A stretch of DNA of 51,707 nt from Gemmatimonadota bacterium (GTDB taxonomy: Bacteria; Gemmatimonadota; Gemmatimonadetes; Longimicrobiales; Gaopeijiaceae): positions 1 through 51,707 of the forward strand of contig PWZC01000281.1 in the NCBI GenBank assembly GCA_003567615.1, given 5' to 3'. Positions 1-8,727 of the stretch are shown piece by piece. The notes under the pieces are model-generated. The model saw nothing but the letters and a program-made list of their open reading frames with translations. It had not been told where the DNA came from and did no database searches. Both the position numbers and the translations under genes were made by a program. Position 1 is the first letter of the stretch, and every line of letters begins with the position of its first letter.

Positions 1-672
1 CCCGGTGATCCCGGGAAGGACCCGTTGCCGGGATTCGTACCCGTTGATCTCCTTGCGGAGTTCCTGGAAGATTCCGGGCTGTTCGGGTCGCGGGCCTACG
101 AGGTTCATGTCGCCCCTGATGACATTGAAGAGCTGGGGAAGCTCGTCAAGCCGGAACTTCCGCAGGATGCGTCCGACGGAGGTGATGCGGGGGTCATCCT
201 GCGAGGCCCAAACTTCTTTCCGGACTTCGGGCGGCTGGTGCACCATCGTTCGGAACTTGTAGATCCGGAACACCTTTCCACCGATGTCCTCCTTCCGACG
301 GGGGTCTTCCGGGGCTCCCGGAACGTGTCGGCGTCGGTCGAGTCCGACACGCGGCTGCGTGAAGAGCACGGGTCCCGGCGAGGAGAGCCGGACCGCCAGG
401 GCCACGGCGAGCATGATGGGCGAGGCGAGGATCAGAAGCACTAGAGCGGCCATGACGTTGATGCTCCGGCGGACCCTCCCATTCCACAGGCTTCGTCGCT
501 GAACCGTCACGTACTGACAGAGAGGACCGACCCGCACCTCATCCAGCGCGAGGTCACTGCCGATACCAGTGGTCAGGATGGCCACTTCGGCGTTCCCGCG
601 GAAACGCCACATCTCCCCCTTGGAGTCAGGGACTTCCGTGCCGGAAGGAGATAGAGAAGTGGAAGCTGGCAT
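1..672 (-). CDS. Initiating sugar-phosphate transferase (bacterial sugar transferase family), C-terminus cut by window edge
   Basis: Reading the minus strand from an ATG at 672 gives an open frame of 224 codons that leaves the window at base 1. It has a hydrophobic segment at about residues 70-92, then the family signatures: SSPGPVLFTQPRVG, FRIYKFRTM, DDPRITSVGRILRKFRLDELPQ, LFNVIRGDMNLVGPRP and a final RVLPGITG. These belong to the WcaJ/EpsL-type transferases that place the first sugar phosphate on undecaprenyl phosphate at the inner membrane. The roughly 60-residue N-terminal extension before the membrane helix is unrecognised. The last part of the catalytic domain lies outside the window. 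The gene diverges from the polysaccharide operon at 1201 and probably starts assembly of the same glycan. Confidence 0.9.
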   Translation of the reverse strand, partial: MPASTSLSPSGTEVPDSKGEMWRFRGNAEVAILTTGIGSDLALDEVRVGPLCQYVTVQRRSLWNGRVRRSINVMAALVLLILASPIMLAVALAVRLSSPGPVLFTQPRVGLDRRRHVPGAPEDPRRKEDIGGKVFRIYKFRTMVHQPPEVRKEVWASQDDPRITSVGRILRKFRLDELPQLFNVIRGDMNLVGPRPEQPGIFQELRKEINGYESRQRVLPGITG

Positions 673-1200
673 CTCGGCGGTCCCGTTATTGAAGATAGGT
701 TAGGCGTTTCGGGTCTTCAGGCGAAGATGATGTCCCTCTCCGCTGGGAACACTAGTGTGCAAGCATCGTTCACTTGCAGGGCAGATGGGTGAATGTGTGG
801 CGTATCTCCATATCTGGCTTTGGTTTACGGAAATGTTTACCGCCGATCCCAAACTCCGTGCCGTTGGGATGGACCCAACGTGGTGTGGACCCGGCACTAC
901 ACGTCGTGGTTGGTTTCTTGCACGCGGGAGTCCGGGTTTGACGGGGGTGCCCAGCTTCTCCGCGCTCCGAGGGGGGCCTGAGGCGGGTCAGGGAGCCGCC
1001 GCGTCGTTGGGGGAGCCACGGCCCCGGGTCTGGTCCAGGTGCCGGTCTCGCGGGTTTGACCAGGCATCAGTCTTGCGTCAGCTTTCGGGTGTTCATCGCC
1101 CGTGCGAGCAGGACCCGGCCCTGACAGCGACAGAAGCCACCTCCGTGCCTGGCGTTCTTTCCTGGTCAACCTCAAGCCGCATCACGCGAGAAGGTGTCAG
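673..1200. other. Divergent intergenic region between sugar transferase and polysaccharide operon
   Basis: 528 bases with no convincing gene. The open frames here lack family motifs and ribosome-binding sites. Two things are visible: the direct repeat GTTTAC-N6-GTTTAC at 823-840 (period 12), and two copies of CGGGTTTGAC at 933-942 and 1051-1060. A GG-N10-GC element at 907-922 is listed separately. The length and the repeats suit a regulatory region, but no regulator site can be named. Confidence 0.5.
907..922 (+). promoter_or_regulatory. Candidate sigma-54-type -24/-12 element upstream of the Wzz/kinase operon
   Basis: TGGTTGGTTTCTTGCA has the GG-N10-GC spacing and a perfect TTGCA at -12, but only TGG of the -24 box TGGCAC. 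It points toward the operon starting at 1201 and would give a leader of about 270 nt. It is weaker than the similar elements elsewhere in the window and is proposed partly because of them. Confidence 0.35.
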
Positions 1201-3660
1201 TTGACGAATTCGATTACCGGACCCGGTCGCGCTTCCGGGCCATCCGAAGGCCCGTTGACGCGAGGCGGTGACTCGACCTCCGAACTTCCATTCACTCCAT
1301 CGCCGAATTCTTCACCCCACGCCTACCCGGCGGCCGAACACTGGGGTGACGAAGCTGAGGGAGGGGCGGACTGGAGGCGTTATCTCAGTGCGGTCGTCCG
1401 TCACAAGTGGCTGGTGATCGGCGGCTTGGTCCTCGGCCTCCTGGCCGGGATCATGGCGTACCGATCGGTGGAGCCCACTTTCGAGGTAGCGTCCACGGTC
1501 TGGATCCAGACCGGGGGCAACAACCAGCAAGGGGACGTGAATCCCATCCGGCCCAGCCAGCTCCTGTCCGAGACCGGATGGATCGATCTGATCCAATCGT
1601 TTGCCGTGCTGGACCCGGTTGTCCGCGAACTCCGGCTCTTCGTGGAGCCTGCTGAGCCCGGGTACGGTCCGTTCTTCATGGACTTCCAGGTAGAGGACGA
1701 GGTCGAGGGGGGCACCTACACACTGGAGCGGACCAGCGACGGGGCCACCTTCGTCTTGATGGATGGCAACGGACGGGAGCGGGACCGGGCTGCGCCGGGA
1801 GAGCCTCTTGGCGCAGGTATGGGCTTCAGTTGGATTCCCCCGGAAGACACGCTCGAACCGGCGACGACTCTCCAGTTCCGGGTCATGCGACCTCGGGATA
1901 TGGCGCGAAACCTGAGAGAGTCCATGGTGGTACGCATCGACCGGGCCGGCACCTTCCTCCAGGTTTCCATGGCAGGCACGGACCCGGAACGGATCACCCG
2001 GACGGTCAATGGGATTGTCGAGCGCTTTGAGGTTGTGGCCGAGCAACTCAAGAGAGCCCAGCTTGACGAACTCACGGCCATTCTCGAGGAGCAGTTGGCT
2101 TACGCCGAGGCGAACCTGCGGACGGCAGAGTTGGAGCTGGAGAATTTCAAGGTTCAGACCATCAGTCTCCCCTCGGAACAGGGGGCACCCGTAGCCGCGG
2201 GGATTCAGCAGACCCAGGATCCGGCGTTCCAGAATTTCTTCAATCTCAGGCTCGAGCAGGAAGAACTCCAGCGAGACCGGCGCGCCATCGAGCGAGCCAT
2301 GGAGCGATCTCGGGAACAGGAGAGGTTGACTCTTGAAGCTCTCGAGATCATTCCAACCGTCCGAGAGTCCTCGGAACTCATGGGCGTGATTGCTTCCACT
2401 GCCGGCCAGCGCGCCGATCTCCGGGCCCTTCGTCTCCGTTACACCGACGAGCACCCGGCGGTGGTGGCCTTGCGACGCGACCTCGGTCAGGTGGAGACAG
2501 TGACGATTCCTGGCCTGCTGACCGATCTCCTCGACGAAGTGCAACAGAGGGAACAGGAGATCCAGGTTTTCCTGGATCGGGCATCGGCCGAACTGCGTCA
2601 GATCCCTCCTCGGGCGGTGGAAGAGACACGCCTCGAGCGAAGGTATGAATCCGCCGAGAACCTCTTCCGCGACCTGCAGGCTCGATATGAGTCGGCCCGG
2701 CTCGGTGCAGCCAGCACCATCCCTGACATCCGGGCGCTGGACCGGGCGCAGGTTCCGAACTTCCCGACGTCGGACAGGAGCATGAGATTCTTCGCCATGG
2801 CCCTCATGGCCGGACTCGGTCTTGGTCTCGGCGGAGCCATCCTGCGCGACATGATGGATCCTCGGGTGCGGCGCCCGGATCAGGTCACGAAGGAACTCGG
2901 CCTTCCCATCCTCGCGACGATTCCCCAGGGAAAGCGCCGAAACGGACGCCTGCGTGAAGACGATCAGTATGCCATGATCGAAGCCTTCCGGGGGCTCCGG
3001 ATGGCGGTTGCCTACGCCCACGGCGGGAGGTCTCCCCTGGTCACGGCCGTGTCGAGCCCCTCCCCCGGAGATGGGAAATCCTTTACGACCAGCAACCTGG
3101 GACTTGCATTCGCCGAGATGGGCGAGTCCACCCTCGTGATCGATGGAGACATCCGCCGAGGAACCCAGCACACGCTCTTTGATGTCGAGCGTAAGCCCGG
3201 TCTGACCGACTTCCTCTCCGGAGACATCTCCTACGAACAGGCCATTCAGGATACGGAGCACCCGTTGCTCAAGGTGATTGCATCCGGTTCTCGTTTCAGC
3301 GATGCCCCGGAACTCCTCGGCCTGCCGGCCATGACCGAGCTCATCTCACGAGCGCGCAGCGAGTTCGATGTGATCCTGGTGGACACCTCGCCGCTTGGAG
3401 CGGCCGTGGACCCCTACATCCTCGGTGCTGTCGCCGGGTCGCTCATTGTGCTGGTGAAGGAGGGAAGCACGGACCAGAACCTGGCGCAGACGCGCATCGA
3501 AGATCTGCGGCGTCTTCCGATCCACCTCCTGGGAGCGGTACTGAATGCCGTTCCCTCAAGTTCGGGGTATGGCTACTACTCCTATTCGCCCAGGTATCAA
3601 GTGCAAACCGAAGGGCGTTCAGATTCCCGACGCCGCCTGATCGGAGCGAATACCGGATGA
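1201..3660 (+). CDS. Polysaccharide co-polymerase fused to BY-type tyrosine autokinase (Wzz/Wzc-like)
   Basis: The start chosen is TTG at 1201, since GAGAAGG lies 6 nt upstream and the in-frame ATG at 1102 adds only low-complexity sequence. This gives 819 aa. A transmembrane helix follows RRYLSAVVRHKWLVIGG, typical of the Wzz N-terminus. Then come a periplasmic region rich in charged coiled coil (about residues 280-500), a second helix near residue 530, and a cytoplasmic P-loop kinase domain. That domain has Walker A SPSPGDGKS (Lys at about 626), Walker A' TLVIDGDIRRG and Walker B VILVDTSP. The C-terminal tail GYGYYSYSPRY is the tyrosine cluster expected for autophosphorylation. Such proteins set chain length and control export at the inner membrane. 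The stop overlaps the next start as ATGA. Confidence 0.92.
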   Translation: MTNSITGPGRASGPSEGPLTRGGDSTSELPFTPSPNSSPHAYPAAEHWGDEAEGGADWRRYLSAVVRHKWLVIGGLVLGLLAGIMAYRSVEPTFEVASTVWIQTGGNNQQGDVNPIRPSQLLSETGWIDLIQSFAVLDPVVRELRLFVEPAEPGYGPFFMDFQVEDEVEGGTYTLERTSDGATFVLMDGNGRERDRAAPGEPLGAGMGFSWIPPEDTLEPATTLQFRVMRPRDMARNLRESMVVRIDRAGTFLQVSMAGTDPERITRTVNGIVERFEVVAEQLKRAQLDELTAILEEQLAYAEANLRTAELELENFKVQTISLPSEQGAPVAAGIQQTQDPAFQNFFNLRLEQEELQRDRRAIERAMERSREQERLTLEALEIIPTVRESSELMGVIASTAGQRADLRALRLRYTDEHPAVVALRRDLGQVETVTIPGLLTDLLDEVQQREQEIQVFLDRASAELRQIPPRAVEETRLERRYESAENLFRDLQARYESARLGAASTIPDIRALDRAQVPNFPTSDRSMRFFAMALMAGLGLGLGGAILRDMMDPRVRRPDQVTKELGLPILATIPQGKRRNGRLREDDQYAMIEAFRGLRMAVAYAHGGRSPLVTAVSSPSPGDGKSFTTSNLGLAFAEMGESTLVIDGDIRRGTQHTLFDVERKPGLTDFLSGDISYEQAIQDTEHPLLKVIASGSRFSDAPELLGLPAMTELISRARSEFDVILVDTSPLGAAVDPYILGAVAGSLIVLVKEGSTDQNLAQTRIEDLRRLPIHLLGAVLNAVPSSSGYGYYSYSPRYQVQTEGRSDSRRRLIGANTG

Positions 3661-4529
3661 ACTCGAACTCTTCGCAGGAGCACTGCTCCATGGCCACCCC
3701 CTCTCGAGGCACCCTTCGTCGGAGTCCTCGGTCAAGACTACTGCAATGGCCGCTCCTTTTCGTGCTCGGCCTCGTTCTGACGTGGACTGCAGAGCCGCTG
3801 GTGGCCCAGACCCCTGAGCAGTGGGATGCCGCCCGGGAGACCGTTACCCGTGCCGAGCTTCTGGATCTCGTGGAACGATTGGAGACTCAGGCCAACTCCA
3901 CCGCTTACAGCTCCCGCCTTCGTGCTCAGGCTCGCCAGAGCATCGAGGTCATCGAGCAGCGACTCCGGGAAGGTGACTTCCAGATCGGGGATCGTGTCGT
4001 CCTGGAGGTGGAAGGCGAGCCCGACCTCTCTGATACGCTCACCGTCCGGAGTGGTCCCGCAGTGAACGTGCCGGTGGTGGGGCCGCTCTCCCTGGCCGGG
4101 GTGTTGAGGTCCGAACTGCAGGAAGCGATGGAAACCCACATCGAGAGCTACATCCGCTCCCCTGTGATTCAGACCCAGTCCCTGATCCGTCTCTCCGTCA
4201 TCGGAGAGGTGGGAAGCCCCGGTTTCTATGTCGTGCCCGCAGACGTCCCCATCACTGAAATCCTCATGATGGCAGGCGGACCGGGCGGGAACGCGAACCT
4301 CACCCAGATGCGGGTGGAACGGGGCGATCGGCGGATCTGGGAGGGGGAAGCGATGGAACTTGCCGTCATTCGTGGGCGAACCCTTGACCAGATGAATGTG
4401 CAAGCCGGTGATCGGGTTGTGGTCCCGCCGGGAGGTGCTCAGCGAGACGGCTGGGAGCGGGTGCGTCTGGCGGCCACGGTGGTGGGTACCCTGAGTACTC
4501 TCACCTACGTCGTGCTGCGGGTATTCTGA
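3657..4529 (+). CDS. Wza-like polysaccharide export protein (Poly_export plus SLBB)
   Basis: 290 aa from an ATG overlapping the upstream stop by 4 nt; an internal ATG at 3690 is an alternative start. A basic N-region, a hydrophobic stretch (WPLLFVLGLVLTW) and an LVAQ cleavage-like site indicate a signal peptide; no lipobox cysteine is visible. The middle shows the Poly_export pattern (FQIGDRVVLEVEGEPDLSDTLTVRSG, then VPVVGPLSLAGV), followed by an SLBB domain (VIGEVGSPGFYVVP, ITEILMMAGGPGG). It would form or gate the outer-membrane or periplasmic export channel together with the kinase encoded just upstream. A hydrophobic C-terminal segment (VVGTLSTLTYVVLRVF) may be a membrane or barrel-sealing helix. 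Confidence 0.9.
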   Translation: MNSNSSQEHCSMATPSRGTLRRSPRSRLLQWPLLFVLGLVLTWTAEPLVAQTPEQWDAARETVTRAELLDLVERLETQANSTAYSSRLRAQARQSIEVIEQRLREGDFQIGDRVVLEVEGEPDLSDTLTVRSGPAVNVPVVGPLSLAGVLRSELQEAMETHIESYIRSPVIQTQSLIRLSVIGEVGSPGFYVVPADVPITEILMMAGGPGGNANLTQMRVERGDRRIWEGEAMELAVIRGRTLDQMNVQAGDRVVVPPGGAQRDGWERVRLAATVVGTLSTLTYVVLRVF

Positions 4530-4582
4530 CCGGCACGTCTCTGGCCTCCGAATCCTGCCCCGCATCTGCCAAGGTACAATGG

Positions 4583-6364
4583 ATGCCCCTCCTCGACCGC
4601 AAGACCTCACAGTTCTTTCGGTACTTCATGCGGGCCTACCCCGGTCGCAGTGCCGTGATGGTCGTGCTGCTGGCCCTGGCGGGGTTTCTCGAGGGCGTTG
4701 GTGTGGTCACCCTCCTTCCGCTGCTGGAATTGGTGGTCGGGGGTGGCAGCGGGGATGTGTCCGGGGTGAGTCGGGCGTTTGCCTCCGCTCTCGAGTCGGT
4801 GGGCCTGGAGGCTTCGCTAGGGATCCTGCTGACCATCATCGTCGGGGCCATGATGGCGAAGGCCGTCGCGTTGTGGCTGGCCATGCGGCAGGTGGGCTTC
4901 ACCGTTGCGCAGGTGACTACGGATCTCAGGATGTCCCTCCTGCGGTCGCTTCTGGCCGTCCGCTGGCGTCACTACGTGACTCAGTCGTCCGGCGCCATCG
5001 CCAACTCCATCAGCAGTGAAGCTCACAGGGCAGCGTCTGCCTACCGAGAGGGGTGTGCTCTCATCGCAGGCATCCTTCAGGTCTCTGTGTATGTGCTGGC
5101 AGCTCTTCTGATTTCATGGCGGATGGCCCTGGGCGCTGTGGTCATCGGTGCCGTTTTCCTCTTTCTGCTGAGGGGTCTGGTCCAGATCGCTCGTGAGGCC
5201 GGACAGGCGCAGACGGATCTGATGAGGTCCCTCATCAGCAGGCTGACCGATGCCCTTCGGGGCATCAAGCCGATCCGCGCCATGGGACGGGAAGATGAGC
5301 TCAGACCCCTCCTGGAGAGGGAGACGGAAGGCCTGAACGACGCATTGAAGCGTCAGGTTTGGGCAGCCGAGACGCTCAGGCTCTTCCACGAGCCTACCGT
5401 CGCGCTGCTTCTTGGTCTGGGTCTCTTCTTCGCCCTGGGCGTGGCTTCGTTTCCGTTTGCTTCCATCATGGTGCTGGCCTTCATCTTCTACCGTCTGATG
5501 ACCCACGCCAATACGCTCCAATCCCGCTACCAGGTACTCACTGTGGGCGAGAGCGCTTTTTGGTCTCTCAAAGAGCAGGTGTGGACCGCTGAGCGAGAAG
5601 CTGAGCCCGATTCGGGGACGAGACGGCCTCCTCCTCTCCTCGAAGGGATCCGGCTCACCAATGTCTTCTTTTCCTACGATCAGACTCCGGTCCTGCGAGG
5701 ACTCGATCTGGAGGTGGAGGCCCATTCGTTCGTGGCTCTCTACGGACCCTCGGGTACCGGTAAGACCACCATCGCCGATCTGATTATCGGCCTTCTCCAA
5801 CCCGATGGGGGAACCATTGAGATCGATGGCGTCTCACTTCCCGAAATCGATCGGAAGGCATGGAGACGGCAGATCGGGTACGTGCCCCAGGAGGTGTTTC
5901 TCTTCCACGACACCATCTACAGCAACGTGACGCTCGGGGACGAGTCGGTGTCTCGATCGGCGGTGGAAGAGGCCCTGAAGGCTGCAGATGCGTGGGCCTT
6001 CGTCGAGGAGCGAGAGGGCGGATTGGACGCAGTGATCGGGGAGGGCGGGTCAAAGCTGTCCGGTGGCCAGCGGCAGCGGATCTCCATTGCCCGAGCTTTG
6101 GTTCACAATCCCCGCCTTCTCATCCTGGACGAGGCCACCGCCGCCCTCGATCCGCTTACCGAGCGGGAGATCCTCGCCACGCTCCGCCGGCTGAGTCGGG
6201 ACGTCACCATCCTGGCCATCTCTCACCAACCTGCCTTGAGGGATGCTGCCGATGTGGTGTACTACCTTGAACATGGAAAGGTGTCGGCAGTGGAAAGAAA
6301 GAAGGAGGAGGTTTTCGCAATGCAACTGTCCGAGGCCCAGCAGATGGTCCTAGGTGAGTCATGA
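4583..6364 (+). CDS. ABC exporter, fused permease and ATPase (copy 1)
   Basis: 593 aa. Residues about 1-320 are a six-helix exporter-type membrane domain. The nucleotide-binding domain follows, with Walker A GPSGTGKTT, Q-loop YVPQEVFLFHD, signature LSGGQRQR, Walker B LLILDEATAALD and H-loop ISHQ. It therefore functions as a homodimer or pairs with its paralogue at 22654-24471, to which it aligns along its full length with an estimated 60% identity (compare FMRAYP, WLAMRQVGFTV, RLTDALRGIKPIRAMGRE). Its place in a polysaccharide operon suggests export of a lipid-linked glycan, but a peptide substrate cannot be excluded given the lasso locus nearby. The last 4 nt overlap the next gene. Confidence 0.9.
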   Translation: MPLLDRKTSQFFRYFMRAYPGRSAVMVVLLALAGFLEGVGVVTLLPLLELVVGGGSGDVSGVSRAFASALESVGLEASLGILLTIIVGAMMAKAVALWLAMRQVGFTVAQVTTDLRMSLLRSLLAVRWRHYVTQSSGAIANSISSEAHRAASAYREGCALIAGILQVSVYVLAALLISWRMALGAVVIGAVFLFLLRGLVQIAREAGQAQTDLMRSLISRLTDALRGIKPIRAMGREDELRPLLERETEGLNDALKRQVWAAETLRLFHEPTVALLLGLGLFFALGVASFPFASIMVLAFIFYRLMTHANTLQSRYQVLTVGESAFWSLKEQVWTAEREAEPDSGTRRPPPLLEGIRLTNVFFSYDQTPVLRGLDLEVEAHSFVALYGPSGTGKTTIADLIIGLLQPDGGTIEIDGVSLPEIDRKAWRRQIGYVPQEVFLFHDTIYSNVTLGDESVSRSAVEEALKAADAWAFVEEREGGLDAVIGEGGSKLSGGQRQRISIARALVHNPRLLILDEATAALDPLTEREILATLRRLSRDVTILAISHQPALRDAADVVYYLEHGKVSAVERKKEEVFAMQLSEAQQMVLGES

Positions 6365-7470
6365 CATCCCTCAAGACCGTTCTCCATGTCGTTGGGGCCC
6401 GTCCCAACTTCATGAAGATTGCGCCGATCCTGCGGGCCGCCGAGACCCGTGGCGAATGGCGGAATATGTTGGTCCACACCGGGCAGCATTACGACGCTGA
6501 AATGTCCGACGCCTTCTTCCGGGATCTGGAGATGCCGGCGCCGGACATCCACCTGGGAATCGGATCCGGTACACATGGGGCTCAGACCGCTCGGGTTCTG
6601 GAGGCCATGGAGCAGGTGCTTCTGACACATGCCCCGGATATGGTGGTGGTGGTGGGCGATGTGAACTCCACCCTTGCGGCAGCCCTGGCTGCGGCAAAGA
6701 TGCTCATCCCCGTGGCGCATGTCGAGGCCGGGCTCCGGAGCGGGGATCGGCGCATGCCGGAGGAGCTGAACCGGATCCTCACGGATCAACTCTCTTCCCT
6801 GTGCCTGATCCCGTCGAGGGATGCAGAGCCGAACCTTCGGCGAGAGGGGATTCCCGATGAGCGGATCCGATTCGTCGGCAACGTGATGATCGATTCGCTC
6901 CTCCACGCCATGGACCGAGCCCGTGCCCTGGATACCCTGGAGCGTTTCCAGCTCCAACCGAAGGGGTTCTTCCTGGCGACCCTCCACCGGCCCTCCAACG
7001 TCGATGACCGGGACCAACTGGAAGAAATCCTGTCGGGCCTGCGCACGCTGGCCGAGGAGACCCCCGTCGTACTCCCCCTCCATCCCCGGACCCGGGCACG
7101 AATCGAAGAGTTCTCGCTGGACACGAATGGTCTCCAGATCACGGAGCCCCTGGGGTACCATGAGATCCTTCAGCTCCAGGAGCAGGCTCGCCTGGTCCTC
7201 ACCGATTCGGGAGGAATCCAGGAAGAGACCACCGTGTTGGGCGTGCCGTGTCTGACCCTTCGTTCCAGTACGGAACGACCGATAACAGTGACAGATGGGA
7301 CAAATATGCTAGTGCCTGAGCGAAGTCGCTCCAAAATCCTCATGGCTGTGAATCTTCTCCTTTCGAATCTGTCCATTCCACGCCGTCCTGAGGGGTGGGA
7401 CGGGGTGGCGGCCGAGCGAATCGTGCGCGCCATTGCTGATTTCTTGAGCGAACGGGTCGGTAAAGCGTAG
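6361..7470 (+). CDS. wecB: UDP-N-acetylglucosamine 2-epimerase (non-hydrolysing)
   Basis: 369 aa, the usual family length, starting at an ATG that overlaps the ABC exporter stop (ATGA). Family motifs are clear: VVGARPNFMKIAPI at the N-terminus, HTGQHYDAEMSD, VVVGDVNST, HVEAGLRSGDRRMPEELNR, and a C-terminal LTDSGGIQEETTVLGVPCLTLR. The enzyme interconverts UDP-GlcNAc and UDP-ManNAc in the cytoplasm, supplying ManNAc-type sugars for the surface glycan. It is the last gene of the high-GC operon before the lower-GC patch. Confidence 0.95.
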   Translation: MTSLKTVLHVVGARPNFMKIAPILRAAETRGEWRNMLVHTGQHYDAEMSDAFFRDLEMPAPDIHLGIGSGTHGAQTARVLEAMEQVLLTHAPDMVVVVGDVNSTLAAALAAAKMLIPVAHVEAGLRSGDRRMPEELNRILTDQLSSLCLIPSRDAEPNLRREGIPDERIRFVGNVMIDSLLHAMDRARALDTLERFQLQPKGFFLATLHRPSNVDDRDQLEEILSGLRTLAEETPVVLPLHPRTRARIEEFSLDTNGLQITEPLGYHEILQLQEQARLVLTDSGGIQEETTVLGVPCLTLRSSTERPITVTDGTNMLVPERSRSKILMAVNLLLSNLSIPRRPEGWDGVAAERIVRAIADFLSERVGKA

Positions 7471-7644
7471 GCTGAAGCTCACTCATGGCGTTTGCTGAAG
7501 AGGACGTGGCGGAAGGAGGGCTTGAGGCCCACCGATTTCCTGCGGTCGCACGACATACGCCATGGTCTTTCTCCTTGGGGATCCTGCGACTGTCGTGTTG
7601 GTGGATACGGCAGGTTGACTTACCACATTGAACCATCGACACAC

Positions 7645-8601
7645 ATGAAAGCGGTACATATATCTCTTCTGAGGAGATTATTTCACGCATTGGCAACTCG
7701 CCCTTTGGACGTTTCACGCATGATGGTTCGTGGTTTGCTTCATCAAGCGTATGCAATAGGTGAGGGGCCAGACGGTGATATGCATTTGACCGAAGCTGAA
7801 AAGGCTGAGCAACTATACAAAATCATTAACGGTATAGTTGATGCTAATACACCCCTGCACCCCAAGAGTCACGGTCTATCTTCCCCACTGACAATCTCGT
7901 TGAAGTCTTATCCGCCATGATTTGCCACGCTACACCCAACACTACGGTGTCTGACCGCTCAAACGATGGTTCCGGACAACATCATTCTATGGGTGGCGTC
8001 CGGGGACGAAGGGAGACTTCCGAGCGAGATACGGGATCTAAGTCCGCTGATAGATGTGCGGACATGCGAGGATACTGGGCCTTACAAAAAGATAATCCCT
8101 GCCCTTGAAACGTTTCCTGACCATGTGATCATCACTGCAGATGACGACGCTTACTACTGGCCAAGCTGGCTGGAAGAACTCGTGCAATCATGGAGTGGGC
8201 GACGTACTGAGGTTGTTGGACATCTTCTTCACCGTATACAACTGAATAACGATAGATTACCTGCGCCGTATAGCAATTGGTCCTTGGATGATCCTGGTGC
8301 CACGGCGCCGTCTCGATTGAACTTTCCTGCCGGAGTTGGTGGGGTGCTGTATCCACCGGGTGTTTTTCATTCTGCTGTGTGTAATAGTTCGCTCTTCATG
8401 GATATCTGCCCTATGGCTGACGATGTCTGGCTTTACTGGATGGCAAGACTCAATCAGGCCAGTGCCAGAAGGACCAAGTCACAAAGGTCATTTGTGACAT
8501 GGCTTGAATCTCAAGGTAAAGCCTTGTGGAAGGACAATGTCTCGCATGGTAATGACAACGTCATAAAGGCCATGGTCGCCCATTTTGGTTTCCCCAATTA
8601 G
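7645..8601 (+). pseudogene. Glycosyltransferase-like gene interrupted by one in-frame TGA
   Basis: Two open segments lie in the same reading frame, 7645-7917 and 7921-8601, separated only by TGA at 7918-7920. Joined, they give about 318 aa: ...LTISLKSYPP-stop-FATLHPTLRCLTAQTMVPDNIILW..., then EDTGPYKKIIPALE, VIITADDDAYYWPSWLEEL, GVGGVLYPPG and MADDVWLYWMARL. Bacterial proteins of this type carry a conserved S-x-PPR at the break, so the stop replaces an expected arginine; CGA to TGA is one C-to-T change. The DDD motif suggests a nucleotide-sugar glycosyltransferase. The stretch is visibly less GC-rich than its neighbours. It could also be expressed as a truncated protein from internal ATG 7966, or the stop could be a sequence error. 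Confidence 0.75.
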
Positions 8602-8727
8602 CGCCGGTATTGGGACCGCTGGTGCTCGCGGCGGGCACACGCGTCGTCCTCCATATTTGCACTCATGTTCGTCGAGGCACCGAAATGGTCACTCCAGCAT
8701 ACCTACCATAAAGAGTGAAGAATTGCA

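Noticed and set aside
1312..3261. 649-codon open frame on the minus strand
   Set aside because: Antisense to the Wzz/kinase gene in GC-rich DNA; no motifs and composition of a codon shadow.
7471..7644. Possible small gene before the interrupted glycosyltransferase
   Set aside because: A 48-codon frame from ATG 7484 has no recognisable motif or good ribosome-binding site; treated as spacer.
7918..7920. TGA read as selenocysteine
   Set aside because: The family expects arginine here, and I found no convincing SECIS-type hairpin just downstream or Sec genes in the window.
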